DNA of 64,000 nucleotides from Meandrina meandrites (Eukaryota; Cnidaria; Anthozoa; Scleractinia; Meandrinidae). Below, one piece after another: positions 36,601 through 57,103 of this stretch; the first letter of the stretch is position 1; every line of letters starts with the position of its first letter. The notes under the pieces were generated by a model, which was not told the origin of the DNA, did no database searches, and saw only the letters and a list, made by a program, of their open reading frames with translations. The stretch lies in NCBI GenBank assembly GCA_963693305.1, contig OY855906.1, positions 186,001-250,000 of the forward strand. The letters run 5' to 3'. The position numbers and the translations under genes were made by a program.

Positions 36601-38917
36601 TTGCATTGGTTCCAGGAAGCTCTGTCCTGTCTGAACCATTTCAAGTTAAAATTTCCAGAACAAGCTGAGGGAGGTGCAGCAAAGACTCTGGAAAGAGATA
36701 TCAGAGCAGCTGCATTTGCCGAGACTGAAGGTGGGTAGTAGCTAGGCCTGCCAGTTATCTGAAGGTTGCTGTATACCTGCATAGGCCAGAGTGGTAAAAA
36801 AATCTAAATTATGGAAGTGGAGTTTACTGGCATGAAAATTTGGAAGAAGCCTTCACTTACATGTGTCAGCGTTGTCATATCTAAATCGCAGAGAGTCTGG
36901 GACAGAATGAAACTTGGTGTACAGGTGAAACTCAAACATCCCACCAGTGACAGCATGCCTCCCAGACACTTAATTAATCCCGGACACTGCTAATTTTGCA
37001 TCAAGAACTCTTCTTAACCCTCAAAATGGAGTTAAAAATAGATCTCTGTCGATCCATCCACAAAAATACATAAAATATTTCAAAATTTTCCCAAAAAATT
37101 GGCCAAAACAATTTTTATCATTTTCCGTGCTATCTGGGAGATTTGGTGACCCATACAGGAGACCAGGAGTTTCGTTCTGTATCCGGGATACTCTTGGATC
37201 ATCCAGGAGAGTTGGCATATATGCAACAGTTGATATACTGATTGGTCGGATTTTTTAAGTATATCTTGTTACCCTGGTCTTAATCGCAGCTGTTGTTTGG
37301 GCTTGTCACGCAATGCTCCCTCCCCCACCAAGGGCTGCTTAAACCAGAACCACATTCCTTTCCATAGTTTAGTGAATCACAGCTTGATTCACATTTTTCT
37401 GAGTCAGTCGCGCCAAAACTTGCCGACTAAACCAATCAAAAGTTGTGTTTTATCGTGACCCTAGCGTCAGCAATGTCAAACAGACAGCAGTTCACCGCCT
37501 TTTGAATTTGACACACCAGGCATCGAATAAAACAAAGATTTACCTAAATAAAACACGTCTGATATGAAACCTTATGTCCAAGAAATTAAGTTGAAGTACA
37601 GCAGGAACCTAAGCACAAGATTTGAAGCAATATAACAGCTTTTTGGTTAACAACAACTGTCACGTTTTTGCTGCTAGGTGTCAAAGCAACTTGGGTCAAA
37701 ACAAAAGGAAAGGAATGTGGTTCTAGTTTAAGCAGCCGTTGGTGGGGGAGAGAGCGTTGCATGACGAGCCCAAACAATGGCTGTGAAGGAGACTAGTGTT
37801 ACCCTTGCAATTATTAATGTTCTGTAAACAGGCTACAGAGAGTGCTTTGTAGGCTAACCCAAACATTATTCACACTAACCTCTCGCAAAACCATACTACT
37901 TGTTCCCATTGCCTTTGGAGTGGGAGACACTATCCCTGATGGCTTTCAAAACTCACTGAAATGACAAGGGAAAAAGCAAATAAAGCACACACTGATGCCA
38001 GGAAAAACAATGTAATTTTATTATTCAGAACCTAAGTTGTATCCATGTTTGACTCAATTGTGTCAAGGTGTTTCTATCTTATCAGTGTATACAGAGAGCT
38101 CAGGAAGCAAATGATTTCAGTTGCACTGAACTCTGCCTGTTTTATGCACGTGACTGTGACCACATACAACGTTGTAGGCACACAATAAAAAATCTAGTCA
38201 CATATGCTACTAGCTCGTTGTGAAACTGGAGCCCATAATGTTGATGCTGCAGATACACAAATTATACAGCACAGAATTCCTAATAATAATTATAATACCG
38301 GTAATTGAGCTTTGGCCAGCCAAAGCTCAATTCCATATAACTCCATATGCTCTTCTCCAGATGATGATGATGAGACAAGCAGTCAGGCAGATGCTGTTCC
38401 CAGTCGACGCAGGAGGCGACTTAGCATCGTATCTGATCAAGAGAAAGCCTTCCGTTCCGAAGCTCTTGATTATGAGCAGCGATTCTGTGGACATTGTAAC
38501 ACAACCACTGACATAAAAGAGGCAAATTTCTTTGGTAGCAATGGACAGTATATTGTGGCAGGCAGTGACGATGGTTCTTTCTTTATGTGGGACAAGGAAA
38601 CAACAAATCTAGTAAGAGTTTTAAAGGGAGACGATTCTATTGTGAACTGCTTGCAGCCACATCCAAGCACATGTCTTCTGGCCACAAGTGGAATTGATCC
38701 TGTGATCAGACTTTGGAGTCCATGTCCACAGGAAGGGGAAACACACGACAGACTTATAGATGAGGTTGAAGCTGCTGCCAAGGCAAATCAGCGGAGAATG
38801 AATGCTGACCCTTTAGAGGTGATGCTAATGAACATGGGATACAGATCAAGATTTACTATGGCAGAAGGTAGTGATGAAGATGATGCAGAAACTCCCATAC
38901 AATGTCGTACTAGCTAG
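27663..38917 (+). CDS. WDTC1: WDTC1 (DCAF9), WD40 and TPR protein (complete, eight exons)
   Basis: Exons are 27663-27710, 27795-27878, 30643-30689, 30956-31067, 31642-31829, 35214-36056, 36498-36730 and 38361-38917. All introns are GT-AG with consistent phases, giving 703 residues (human about 677). The N-terminus (FVERLGLERELE, then GHSGCVNCLEWN, GSDDLNAILWDPL, ASEDGTIRQFDLR) forms the first WD40 repeats. TPR-like helices span about residues 387-500 (KALELKAKGNDAF, LYANRAAAFIKR, ALRLDPNHTKAHFRQARCL). The last exon returns to WD40 (CGHCNTTTDIKEANFFGS, YIVAGSDDGSFFMWDKETT, LATSGIDPVIRLWSP) and keeps NQRRMNADPLEVMLMNMGYR near the end. Family role: substrate receptor for CUL4-DDB1 ubiquitin ligase, known in flies and mammals as the anti-obesity factor adipose. 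A serine run in exon 6 (SSSSGSSSSTP) and an NGVVKS-rich loop are lineage-specific. Confidence 0.96.
29113..29463. mobile_element. MITE with AAGCGATGAC ends, short copy
   Basis: AAGCGATGAC at the left and GTCATCGCTT at the right. The interior (GATCTGTTGT, CTCCTGGGCAGTTAGAAAGG, TTGACAAATGTCCTGAAAAT) matches the element at 41762-42389 nearly base for base. It lies in WDTC1 intron 2 and lacks about 280 bp present in the other copy. Confidence 0.85.
30393..30465. repeat. Short inverted repeat (AGGCTAACTGGAGTG arms)
   Basis: AGGCTAACTGGAGTGCTGT pairs with TTGCACTCCAGTTAGCCT in WDTC1 intron 2. Similar GGCTAACTGGAGTG sequence occurs near 9515-9530 in DNAJC8 intron 1, so it belongs to a dispersed repeat. 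Confidence 0.6.
32120..34659. mobile_element. GTCGCC-cluster DNA transposon, 2.5 kb, with a nested insertion (WDTC1 intron 5)
   Basis: It starts CAGTGCTCCAAGCTCAAG and ends CGCAGCTTGAAGCGCTG, with a perfect 5-bp duplication AATAG on both sides (32115-32119 and 34660-34664). GTCGCC/GGCGAC motifs cluster inside each end. No transposase frame is recognisable. A TTAA-flanked element (32223-33594) is inserted inside. Ends and subterminal motifs match the elements at 15728 and 46275. Confidence 0.85.
32223..33594. mobile_element. TTAA-flanked transposon nested in the 32120 element
   Basis: TTAAGGTGG...GGAGTTTGGC at the left is mirrored by TCAAACTCCACCTTAA at the right, with TTAA at both edges. No coding signal was recognised. 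The TTAAGGTGG start is shared with the elements at 39004-39685. Confidence 0.7.
34692..34958. mobile_element. Palindromic pair of tRNA-derived SINE halves
   Basis: A near-perfect palindrome centred on TTCGAA at 34831-34836. Each arm reads from the B box (GATTCGAATCC) through GTTGAAGCCCTGATTTTT, CAGGCTTCTTTAT, CAATTGCTTAAATTGG and ATATCACCTTCATATATA to CATATGAATCATTTCATAT. The two half-SINEs are tail-out. It lies immediately before the full copy at 34990. Confidence 0.8.
34990..35140 (+). mobile_element. tRNA-derived SINE with an intact cloverleaf head
   Basis: The first 72 bases fold as a tRNA: acceptor GGCTTCA/TGAAGCC, D stem GCTC/GAGC and T loop TTCGAAT. A- and B-box sequences are complete (TAGCTCAGTTGGTA and GTTCGAATCC). 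The anticodon position reads GAT, but base 33 is C instead of T and the anticodon and T stems have mismatches, so a working tRNA is unlikely. The tail (CAGGCTTCTTTATTCCAATT and onward) is the same as in the palindromic pair at 34692-34958. It lies in WDTC1 intron 5. Confidence 0.8.
37293..37777. mobile_element. MITE with about 70-bp inverted ends (TTGTTTGGGCTTGTCACG)
   Basis: The left end (TTGTTTGGGC, CTCCCTCCCCCACCAA, CAGAACCACATTCCTTTCC) is mirrored at the right (GGAAAGGAATGTGGTTCT, TTGGTGGGGGAG, GCCCAAACAA). It is 485 bp, non-coding, in WDTC1 intron 7. TTGGGCTTGTCACG also occurs in the hairpin at 43205. Confidence 0.8.
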
Positions 38918-38919
38918 AC

Positions 38920-38925
38920 AATAAA
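38920..38925 (+). promoter_or_regulatory. Candidate poly(A) signal AATAAA just after the WDTC1 stop
   Basis: AATAAA begins three bases after the TAG stop (38915-38917). If used, the 3'UTR would be very short; a more distal signal cannot be excluded. Confidence 0.4.
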
Positions 38926-39003
38926 ATTTAATTGTGATACAACTTAACTGTCTAAGTGTTGCTAGCTCTCAGTTGCAGGTAACTGGCTTATGTTTAAGTT
39001 ACC

Positions 39004-39685
39004 TTAAGGTGGCTGGCTACCGTTTCCAACACTTTCCAAGACTTAGATTTCGATCTGTCATTATAACCAATCTTTATCAGTTGATGCTACAATCATGGTG
39101 TCAAACAAATGCCCAATGATTGGTGAACACGTTGTTGTCTTTTTCATTACACAATATGTTACCATAGCAACACTACAACCTGTTAAAAACACCCTTAATT
39201 TCAGCTTTAAGTGCTTCTAACTCAAAAACGAGCCCGGTGACCCCAATTTTTTATTATGAAATTTTGATCAGCAAGACAAGATGCAACTTTTGGCAAAGTT
39301 TTAAAAAAATCTGCACATGGGGTTCAGAGCTATCTTAAATTTTCGTAAATTTAAGGTGGCTCTGAACGCCATGTGCAGATTTTTTTAAAACTTTGCAGAA
39401 AGTTGCATCTTATACTGTTGATTACATTTCGATAATAAAAAATGGGGGTCACCGGACTTGTTTTCGAGTTATAAGCACTTAAGGCTAAAATTAAGGGTGT
39501 TTTTAACAGGTTATACTGTTGCTATGATAACTTGCAATGTCCAAAAAATAACCATAACTTGTTTACCGGCCATTGGGCATCTGTTTGATACCATAATTGT
39601 TGGGTCAACTGAAACAGACTTTTGGCATTGATCCGTCAAAATTGAGGTGTTGAAAAATGCAGGAAACTGTTCTGAGCCACCTTAA
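39004..39685. mobile_element. Head-to-head pair of TTAA-flanked MITEs forming a foldback
   Basis: Two roughly 340-bp halves are inverted around 39346. The right half starts TTAAGGTGGCTCTGAACG (39351) and ends GTTCTGAGCCACCTTAA (39685). The left half starts TTAAGGTGGCTGGCTACC (39004). Both contain the GGGGTCACCGG motif (minus-sense as CCGGTGACCCC at the left) and GTTAAAAACACCCTTAA or its complement. No ORF of note. Confidence 0.8.
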
Positions 39686-40400
39686 GCAAAATTATTTCAT
39701 GGTAAGTAATGTATTAAATGCTTGCAAAATGCTGTCATTTTAAAGGTACCAAAATGGGTACAGGCATCTAATCTACTGATTTGAATTTGAAGTAATTTCG
39801 AAGATATGGTCAGTTGTACAACTGTGCTATCAATTGCCTTTTACCCTTGAATTCCCACCACTCAGATCAGTTTGTTTTTCCCTTTTCTTTTTTGCAACAA
39901 TTTAAATTCAGATGGTCTGAAGTGGCTCAAAATGCTTTACTCCTTCCCATCTCTGGCATACTATTACAGCTAGGCTGATGATGGAGATGAAAAACTTTAA
40001 GTGTAATCTTGTAGCATTTATCAGCAATAGAAACGGTTGGTTATGATAAAATTTGTTGCCATGGCAACATACGAAAGAGGTCAAAGAAACCCTATTTTGA
40101 CCTTTTCAGGCTAATAACTTAAAACTACCAGGTGAAAGTTTTTGTTGTTGATAATCTTTGTTTAATCAACAAAAGAAACATTTTTACAAATTTTAACAAA
40201 TCCAGTCACTAGGGTTCAGAGCCACCTTAAATTTATGAAAATAAGGTAAAAATTAAGGTATTGGTGGGATATTTTTAAAATTATTGTTCAAATGTTTCTT
40301 TTGTCATTTAAACAAAATATATCAAAAACAAAAACCTTTACGTACTAGTAGTTTTTTAGTTATTAGCCTGAAAAGGTCATAATAGAGCATCTTTGGCCTT
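39686..40400. mobile_element. Third related TTAA/GAGCCACC element with internal foldback
   Basis: CAGAGCCACCTTAA at about 40217-40230 repeats the end of the neighbouring MITEs. Around it, GACCTTTTCAGGCTAATAACTT (about 40099-40120) pairs with TAGTTATTAGCCTGAAAAGGTC (about 40357-40378), and AAAAACTTTCACCTGGTAG-type sequence is partly mirrored. The outer limits are uncertain. Confidence 0.55.
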
Positions 40401-41136
40401 TATTGACATTGCCTCAATTTGTTCACTGGTAAACAAATGTTTGTGAACTAAAAGTTATCATTTAGCCTTGTTAGTGTAGCTGCAATAGATTTGCTAAATA
40501 TGGGAATGTCTAAACAAAAATTTCTAAAACAAATATAGACGAAATCAATATAACTAAGGATAAATTTGCCTTCATTTTGGAAGTGAAAGGGTTATGAACT
40601 GAGTAAACATGGGACTATTTACTACCAATGATTGTTGATTTGTACTTTGTGGTAAAATATGGTGTTTGTTTCAGCAAGAAATGTCAAAGCAGTGCATTAT
40701 TATAAGGCTTTTATTATATAGTTGCATAAGGGAATATTCTTTACAGGGAAGTTGGAAATAATTTTGTTATCAAGTCATTCGCTGCTGCATGATGTAAGGA
40801 CTGTATGGCCTGGCTGCCAGTGAGAATTCTTCAAACACTGAAGGGCAATACTACTCTGGGGTGGCATCAATCTTTAATTTCTGTAAACCTAACCCTAACT
40901 AACATCGAGATTATGGATCGCTTTGGAGGGTTCCCACATTGGTGTGTATTTTGATTAAGGCCGCTGACAACCAGGTGCCAGACGGTTGTTGACCAGATGC
41001 AAGTGTAACACCCTTGAGCCATAAGGCTTTCCAGACATTTTCTCAGAGTGCAACAGTGTTGAAAATGTTGCAAAGCTGGATATTTTTTGTTGATACATAT
41101 TTTGTGATGGGTTAAGTCAGTGTGAAGTGTCCAAAA

Positions 41137-41358
41137 TTACAGTGAAACGAACTCAACCGGGGCCACCCAACGTTTTTATTAACTAATGACAAGACAAGTT
41201 CAGAACAACAGAGTTGGACTTCCTTCACCAGCATACCAATCAGAGTAAAGGGCAAATTTAACTGCTGATTCAACGAACTCCGATTCTTTTGTTCTGAGCT
41301 TGTCCAGCGATTGGCTAAAAAAGGTTGGGTGGCCCCGGTTGAGTTTGTTTCATTGTAA
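41137..41358. mobile_element. MITE with TTACARTGAAAC ends
   Basis: Left TTACAGTGAAACGAACTCAA followed by CCGGGGCCACCCAACG; right GGTTGGGTGGCCCCGG followed by TTGAGTTTGTTTCATTGTAA. About 48 bp are inverted on each side. It is 222 bp and non-coding. Confidence 0.85.
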
Positions 41359-41761
41359 AATATAGCAAATTTTGTCTTCAAAAAGGTGTTTGCTCTACTT
41401 GGCATTGTAGAATAATTAATTTTTTTCTCAACCTATGTCAAAAATTTATTAAAATTTATAAAATGTCTAGGTTTTTTAAGCTTAAATTACTAGATGGAAC
41501 CTTGCATGGTTTTGCATAGCAAAAAAATAAAATTTAACAATTCAAACTTTTGGAGTTTTTCTTTTTTTCCGGAATGAACTCGTAGATTGCTTATGGTGCC
41601 CTTGTTGCCATACATTGTGTTCTGTTCAAGTCGTTTCTTGTCAGCTCATTTTTAAACATTTTATGCCATTTATAAGTCCCTCTGGATGTAATTATAAGCT
41701 CCCCAGCCCACCCAAAACATGTTATTTGTACACCTAGTAGTTTATGGCATGCAATCTTTTT

Positions 41762-42389
41762 AAGCGATGACGTCATTCCTATGGCATCATCGGTTAATGA
41801 TGGAAAGTGGAAAAGCGATGGAATTTTTGGTGTTACGATGTGATGATTACTCCCTGAATTGAACCGAAGAGCAATGGAAACTAGATGCACTGTTTGTATT
41901 CTTTTTGAGATCCGCCATCTGAAATGAGAAAATGGATTTTTACGGCCGAATCTCAAATTTTACAACTTTCATCGCATAATGTCGTCGTGCGAGTGGATGG
42001 GATCTGTTGTGTGTTGTCTGTTGCGATCTGTAGAACCAAATAGGACTGGGAAAAGAAATCAAGTCAACAAGAATTCGTCGCGTAGAACTCAAAGCAAAAT
42101 ACTCCTGGGCAGTTAGAAAGGACTAATTTAAAGTATAAACGAAAGAGACAATTATATTTGATGCGTTCTATAAGAAATCTTTCCATTCTTTTAAAACAAA
42201 AGGTGTAAGCAATTTCAAGACAGCGTTTGACCTTGCATCATATACCGTATATTGGATGTCACGCCAAGATAACGCAACTTTTGTTGAACAATCACTCAGC
42301 ACAGAAGTTGTCAACTACTTTTATTTACCTTAATTTTTTGACAAATGTCCTGAAAATTATTAAAGACCCCTTGTGAAACGTCATCGCTT
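41762..42389. mobile_element. MITE with AAGCGATGAC ends, long copy
   Basis: Same ends and interior as 29113-29463 but with about 280 extra bases in its left half (GATGGAAAGTGGAAAAGCGATG and onward). The short copy is therefore an internal deletion, or this one carries an insertion. Confidence 0.85.
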
Positions 42390-43204
42390 CTACATGCATT
42401 GCGTGCCGTTTATTTACTCTCTCAGGGCACTGCAGTCAAGTGTCATTAGAAAAATGGGGCATCAAGTTGATAGAATATTATGAAATCAGGTAAGACTGCC
42501 AATTGTGAGACCACTGCATGGTGTTAAGAGTGCGCAAGTGTGTTTTACAAGAAAAGTTACCCCAAATAACAAAGCTTTAGTCGAAGAGCAGTTTGCAACA
42601 GCCCACATTCAATCGACCAAAATTCTTATATCTATTTATCTATATTATGGGGGGTCTTGCAAAGGGAGGCATGCTCCCATCACTGCAAGATATTGAATAA
42701 AAAAATTAGGGGGGGGGGGGGGGTAGGTAAAAGACCTTAAAAATATAATTATAATAAAATACGATATGTACATAATTTAAAAAGATTACTAAGAATTACT
42801 AAGAAAAGTTAATTATGATTAAAAAATTAGAACCTAATTAAAATGTCATCATTCTAATCTAAGAGCATTCTTGAATAATTGACTTTTTTAACATCTAAAA
42901 CATCATTTGGTGAGGCATTCCATTCTCTGATAGTTCTACAATTCTTACATGACTTGGAGGCTTTCTGGAATTTTAGAATATTCCCTTGTCTCTTAATTGC
43001 CACAAGAGGCTTGATACAAAGAAAACAAAACCAAATATAGAAATTTGACCAGAAAGCCTCAGTGTCATGTTCGAATTTTGATATAATTATTGAACATGAT
43101 CACTCTGGCCAATCAGAAGGGACACAGACAATCCAGTGAACCAATCAAAACTTGAAGTAAATACATGTAGCCAGTGCGAAGTGCACGGAAACATGCACAA
43201 GGGT

Positions 43205-43274
43205 AGCCTCCCTCACAGACACTCGTTGGGCTTGTCACGTGTTCCAAGCCCAAAGAGTGTCTGTGCAGGAGGCT
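43205..43274. repeat. Hairpin repeat (AGCCTCC/GGAGGCT)
   Basis: AGCCTCC, ACAGACACTC and TTGGGCTTG are mirrored by CAAGCCCAA, GAGTGTCTGT and GGAGGCT around TCACGTGTTC. A 70-bp palindromic repeat. Confidence 0.75.
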
Positions 43275-43430
43275 GGGTTCTAGTTGGTTGAGCGTAGTAT
43301 TCAAAACTAAAGCAGATGTGAATTACTTTTGATGCTCAAGTGTATTTTCAGCACCCTTTTCACAGTATTTCCTTTTATAAGATTACTGTTTTTCAGTTGG
43401 CTATTGGAGTTGAGTGAGTGTTACATGTAC

Positions 43431-43566
43431 TATTTCCAAAACGAGAGCGAGTGTTTCATAGGGGTATCCAAACACCGAGAAACAAATGAAAGCACGAGGC
43501 CAAAGGCCGAGTGCTTTTATTGTTGCAAGGTGTTTGGATGAAACACTCACTCTCGTTTTGGAAATA
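43431..43566. mobile_element. Hairpin MITE (TATTTCCAAAACGAGAG arms)
   Basis: TATTTCCAAAACGAGAG, GAGTGTTTCAT and ATCCAAACACC at the left are mirrored by GGTGTTTGGAT, GAAACACTC and CTCTCGTTTTGGAAATA at the right; the centre AAAGCACGAGGCC/GGCCGAGTGCTTT is also paired. Confidence 0.8.
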
Positions 43567-44927
43567 ACTTGAATCTCACTTTTAAACAAGCAGACACTTC
43601 TCAATGCAACAATGGGAAATTATGCAGTGACATGTTTTGTCAAATGAAACAATAAGAAATTATGCAGTGTCAAATTTTTGCCCTTTTCTGTAAGGCGCGA
43701 TTGCATGCATGATTCATTAGCATCCCAGCCATGAGCGAGGAAAATGGTTTACGAGGAAGAGAATTAAGTCAAGAAAGCCATATTCCCCGTCAATAGGGTA
43801 TAAAAACAAATACGCATTAACGTTTTTAAACTATGGCGAAGAACTCGGATGGAGAAAATTTTCCATTCTTTCAGGAGGCCTGTTTAGAGATTACAATTTG
43901 CATTAGGTTTCAAAGCTTTGGACTCTGAATTGTTGGCAAAGCAAATTTGTCATTGAAGTAGAGCAAAAAGAATGAAGAGCTATATCCACCAAAAACAATT
44001 TAATATGTAATAGTATTTAGTATCCAACGCTATCTGTATTTAAGGAATTGTTGTTAGCACTATTTCCGATTTCATGAGCTGTATTGTTAAAAAAATTTCA
44101 AGGATACTACAGACTAAAAAATATTCATTGATTCTGTGCAAGTTGTCGATGTGCATAATTTAGTGTATACCACTCTCACTGGAGATTGGTATACTGTCTT
44201 TCACTGGGTATCCAAATGCATGCACGTGACATGGTATACATCTCATGGTTGGACGTTAACTTAATGAATTATTAATGAGTTTGAGAAGTTAAAGTATCAC
44301 TCCTTTGAGTTGGAAATCAGTAAATTTTAAAACATGCCAATCTCCTATAAATTTATTGTATTTATTATTTAATATCAAGTTTTTGTTTAAGACAGTTCTT
44401 TTTCTAAAGATCTCTGATGTTCAAATTGTTGTTTATTACATGTTCTTTACTTAGTAATCGCCGTAAATTTTTTAAAATACTGTTTAGCGGAGTTACATAA
44501 TACATCGTTTTGCTTTTTACGAAGTTAACTGAAATTTGTGACAACTACCAGTGGAGTTACTATTTATGAAAATACAGTCCATTTCCTAAGATATAAATAC
44601 CCAATCTGTTAGATGTAAAAGTGTTCTATTTTGGTGACACCCAGAAGTTACAATCTACACTGGCAAAAATAAATATTTAAAATAGTATAGATCTCTTATG
44701 GAGTTTTTCCCAATTCCACAGCCTCTGTAGTTCCTCTCCTTTTGAGCACTTACTTACTTTTTGGGGCAGAGAGAACTGAAATTCTATTAAAAAAAAAAAA
44801 TTCAACAAAGTTGCACACAGCAGATCGATGTTGTGTCTGATTTGATATGTTACACAGTAGGATCAATGTGTACACAAGACAGTCATGTTTTCTTCTTTGA
44901 TTGTGTTGTACATATATCATTCCACTG

Positions 44928-55648
<10,721 letters not shown>

Positions 55649-55757
55649 GTTGAAAGTGAATTATTTGCCAGGCTCTCCCAGGCTCCTGCTCTCGCCGTCT
55701 CGCCTACTGCCCAGTCTCCTAGCCAGTCCCAGGCTCTCTGGCGCAAACGAGGGAGGC

Positions 55758-57103
55758 TGTCACAGTGATTTTGGCATCCCCGTAATTTAGGCACCCCCGT
55801 CCCAAAATCCCTAGTGAATTTTGCATCCCCTCTGGGGGTGCCAAAATCACTAACAGCGTTGAATAGAGCAGACTGGGGCAAGTGAAGACAACCACAATTC
55901 CACTCAAAAACCATTTTGCTTTATCGCGAAGCTTTGTTTTCATAAATTTAATCGTTCTTAGCAAACAGTACTAACGTCTTTGCAAATATTCGCAAAGCAA
56001 AACAAACCGTTTGATTCAAGGCCGCGCAGTTATTCTTATAACCGAATCACGCGTCAAAATCGTTACACGCACATGGTGCTTATCGCTAAACCTTTGAAGG
56101 CAGGTTAATATTTCAAACATTGTAAGAGGCGCATTGTAAGAGCTTCCACTGAATTTGCTCGGCGGATGAAAATTTCAAATGCGAACATGATCAAGAAACT
56201 GACTAAGGACTGTCACGCAATATAGAAAGTCAATATGTATGCGGTCGCCGGCCAGGCTGTGAGGCATCTTAGACCAAAGCTTTTTTTGGTTTTTATTAAT
56301 GCTCATTTATTCTATGTGAACTTATCCCTTTCGTTTGTATCGTTATGAGCAATAGGTTGTAGTGACAAATAAAAAAAAGTAAGGGTAAACAAGACGTTAG
56401 TTTAGTAAAGAGAGAGAACTTAATGACCTTTACCTAGTGATTTCGGTTTCCCCTCTTAAGAAGTCTATATAGGTATTCGAGCATCGACCCAAGGTTAGAA
56501 CAAACAGCTAAGGCCCGAAGATGAAAAAAATCTTTCAAACGTTGAAAACGTGGAAAGGACAAGACATATTAAAACGGAGAGGTCAGTCACAGCCTGGCGA
56601 CCGCATACATATTGACTTTCTATATTGTCAATATTGCGTGACAGTCCTTTGTCAGTTTCTTGATCATGTTCGCATTTGAAATTTTCATCCGCCGAGCAAA
56701 TTCAGTGGAAGCTCTTACAATGCGCCTCTTACAATGTTTGAAATATTAACCTGCCTTCAAAGGTTTAGCGATAAGCACCATGTGCGTGTTAGTACAAGGG
56801 ATTTCGACACGTGATTCTGTTATAAGAAAAACTGCGCGGCCTTGAATCAAACGGTTTGTTTTGCTTTGCGAATATTTGCAAAGACGTTAGTACTGTTTGC
56901 TAAGAACGATTAAATTTATGAAAACAAAGCTTCGCGATAAAGCAAAATGGGTTTTGAATGGAATTGTGGTTGTCTTCACTTGCCCCAGTCTGCTCTATTC
57001 AACGCTGTTAGTGATTTTGGCATCCCCAGAGGGGATGCAAAATTCACTAGGGATTTTGGGACGGGGGTGCCTAAATTACGGGGATGCCAAAATCACTGTG
57101 ACA
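55758..57103. mobile_element. Element with about 500-bp inverted arms and TGTCACAGTG ends
   Basis: It begins TGTCACAGTGATTTTGGCAT and ends ATGCCAAAATCACTGTGACA, flanked by AGGC on both sides (55754-55757 and 57104-57107). The arms (about 55758-56262 and 56588-57103) match over nearly their full length, including GCATACATATTGACTTTC at the inner ends. The outer 95 bases of each arm are themselves a hairpin (AGTGATTTTGGCA...TGCCAAAATCACT). Matching open frames in the two arms are mirror copies without known domains. The TGT...ACA ends with a 4-bp duplication resemble Ginger-type elements. Its left edge lies about 110 bp upstream of the BCKDHB start codon. Confidence 0.8.

Larger units (their letters stand above)
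38926..44927. other. Convergent intergenic region, WDTC1 to BCKDHB
   Basis: No coding exon recognised. It holds TTAA-flanked MITE pairs, several hairpin elements, an AAGCGATGAC element and G and A homopolymers (about 42710-42723 and 44789-44800). Both flanking genes end here, so their 3'UTRs lie within it; TTTATT at about 44352 could be a minus-strand AATAAA for BCKDHB. Confidence 0.6.

Noticed and set aside
55758..55770. CACAGTG at the end of the 55758 element as a Transib or RAG-type signal heptamer
   Set aside because: The inverted repeat extends beyond it to TGTCACAG. The flanks give a 4-bp duplication (AGGC) with TGT...ACA ends and no 5-bp duplication at CACAGTG, and no nonamer or spacer layout was seen.
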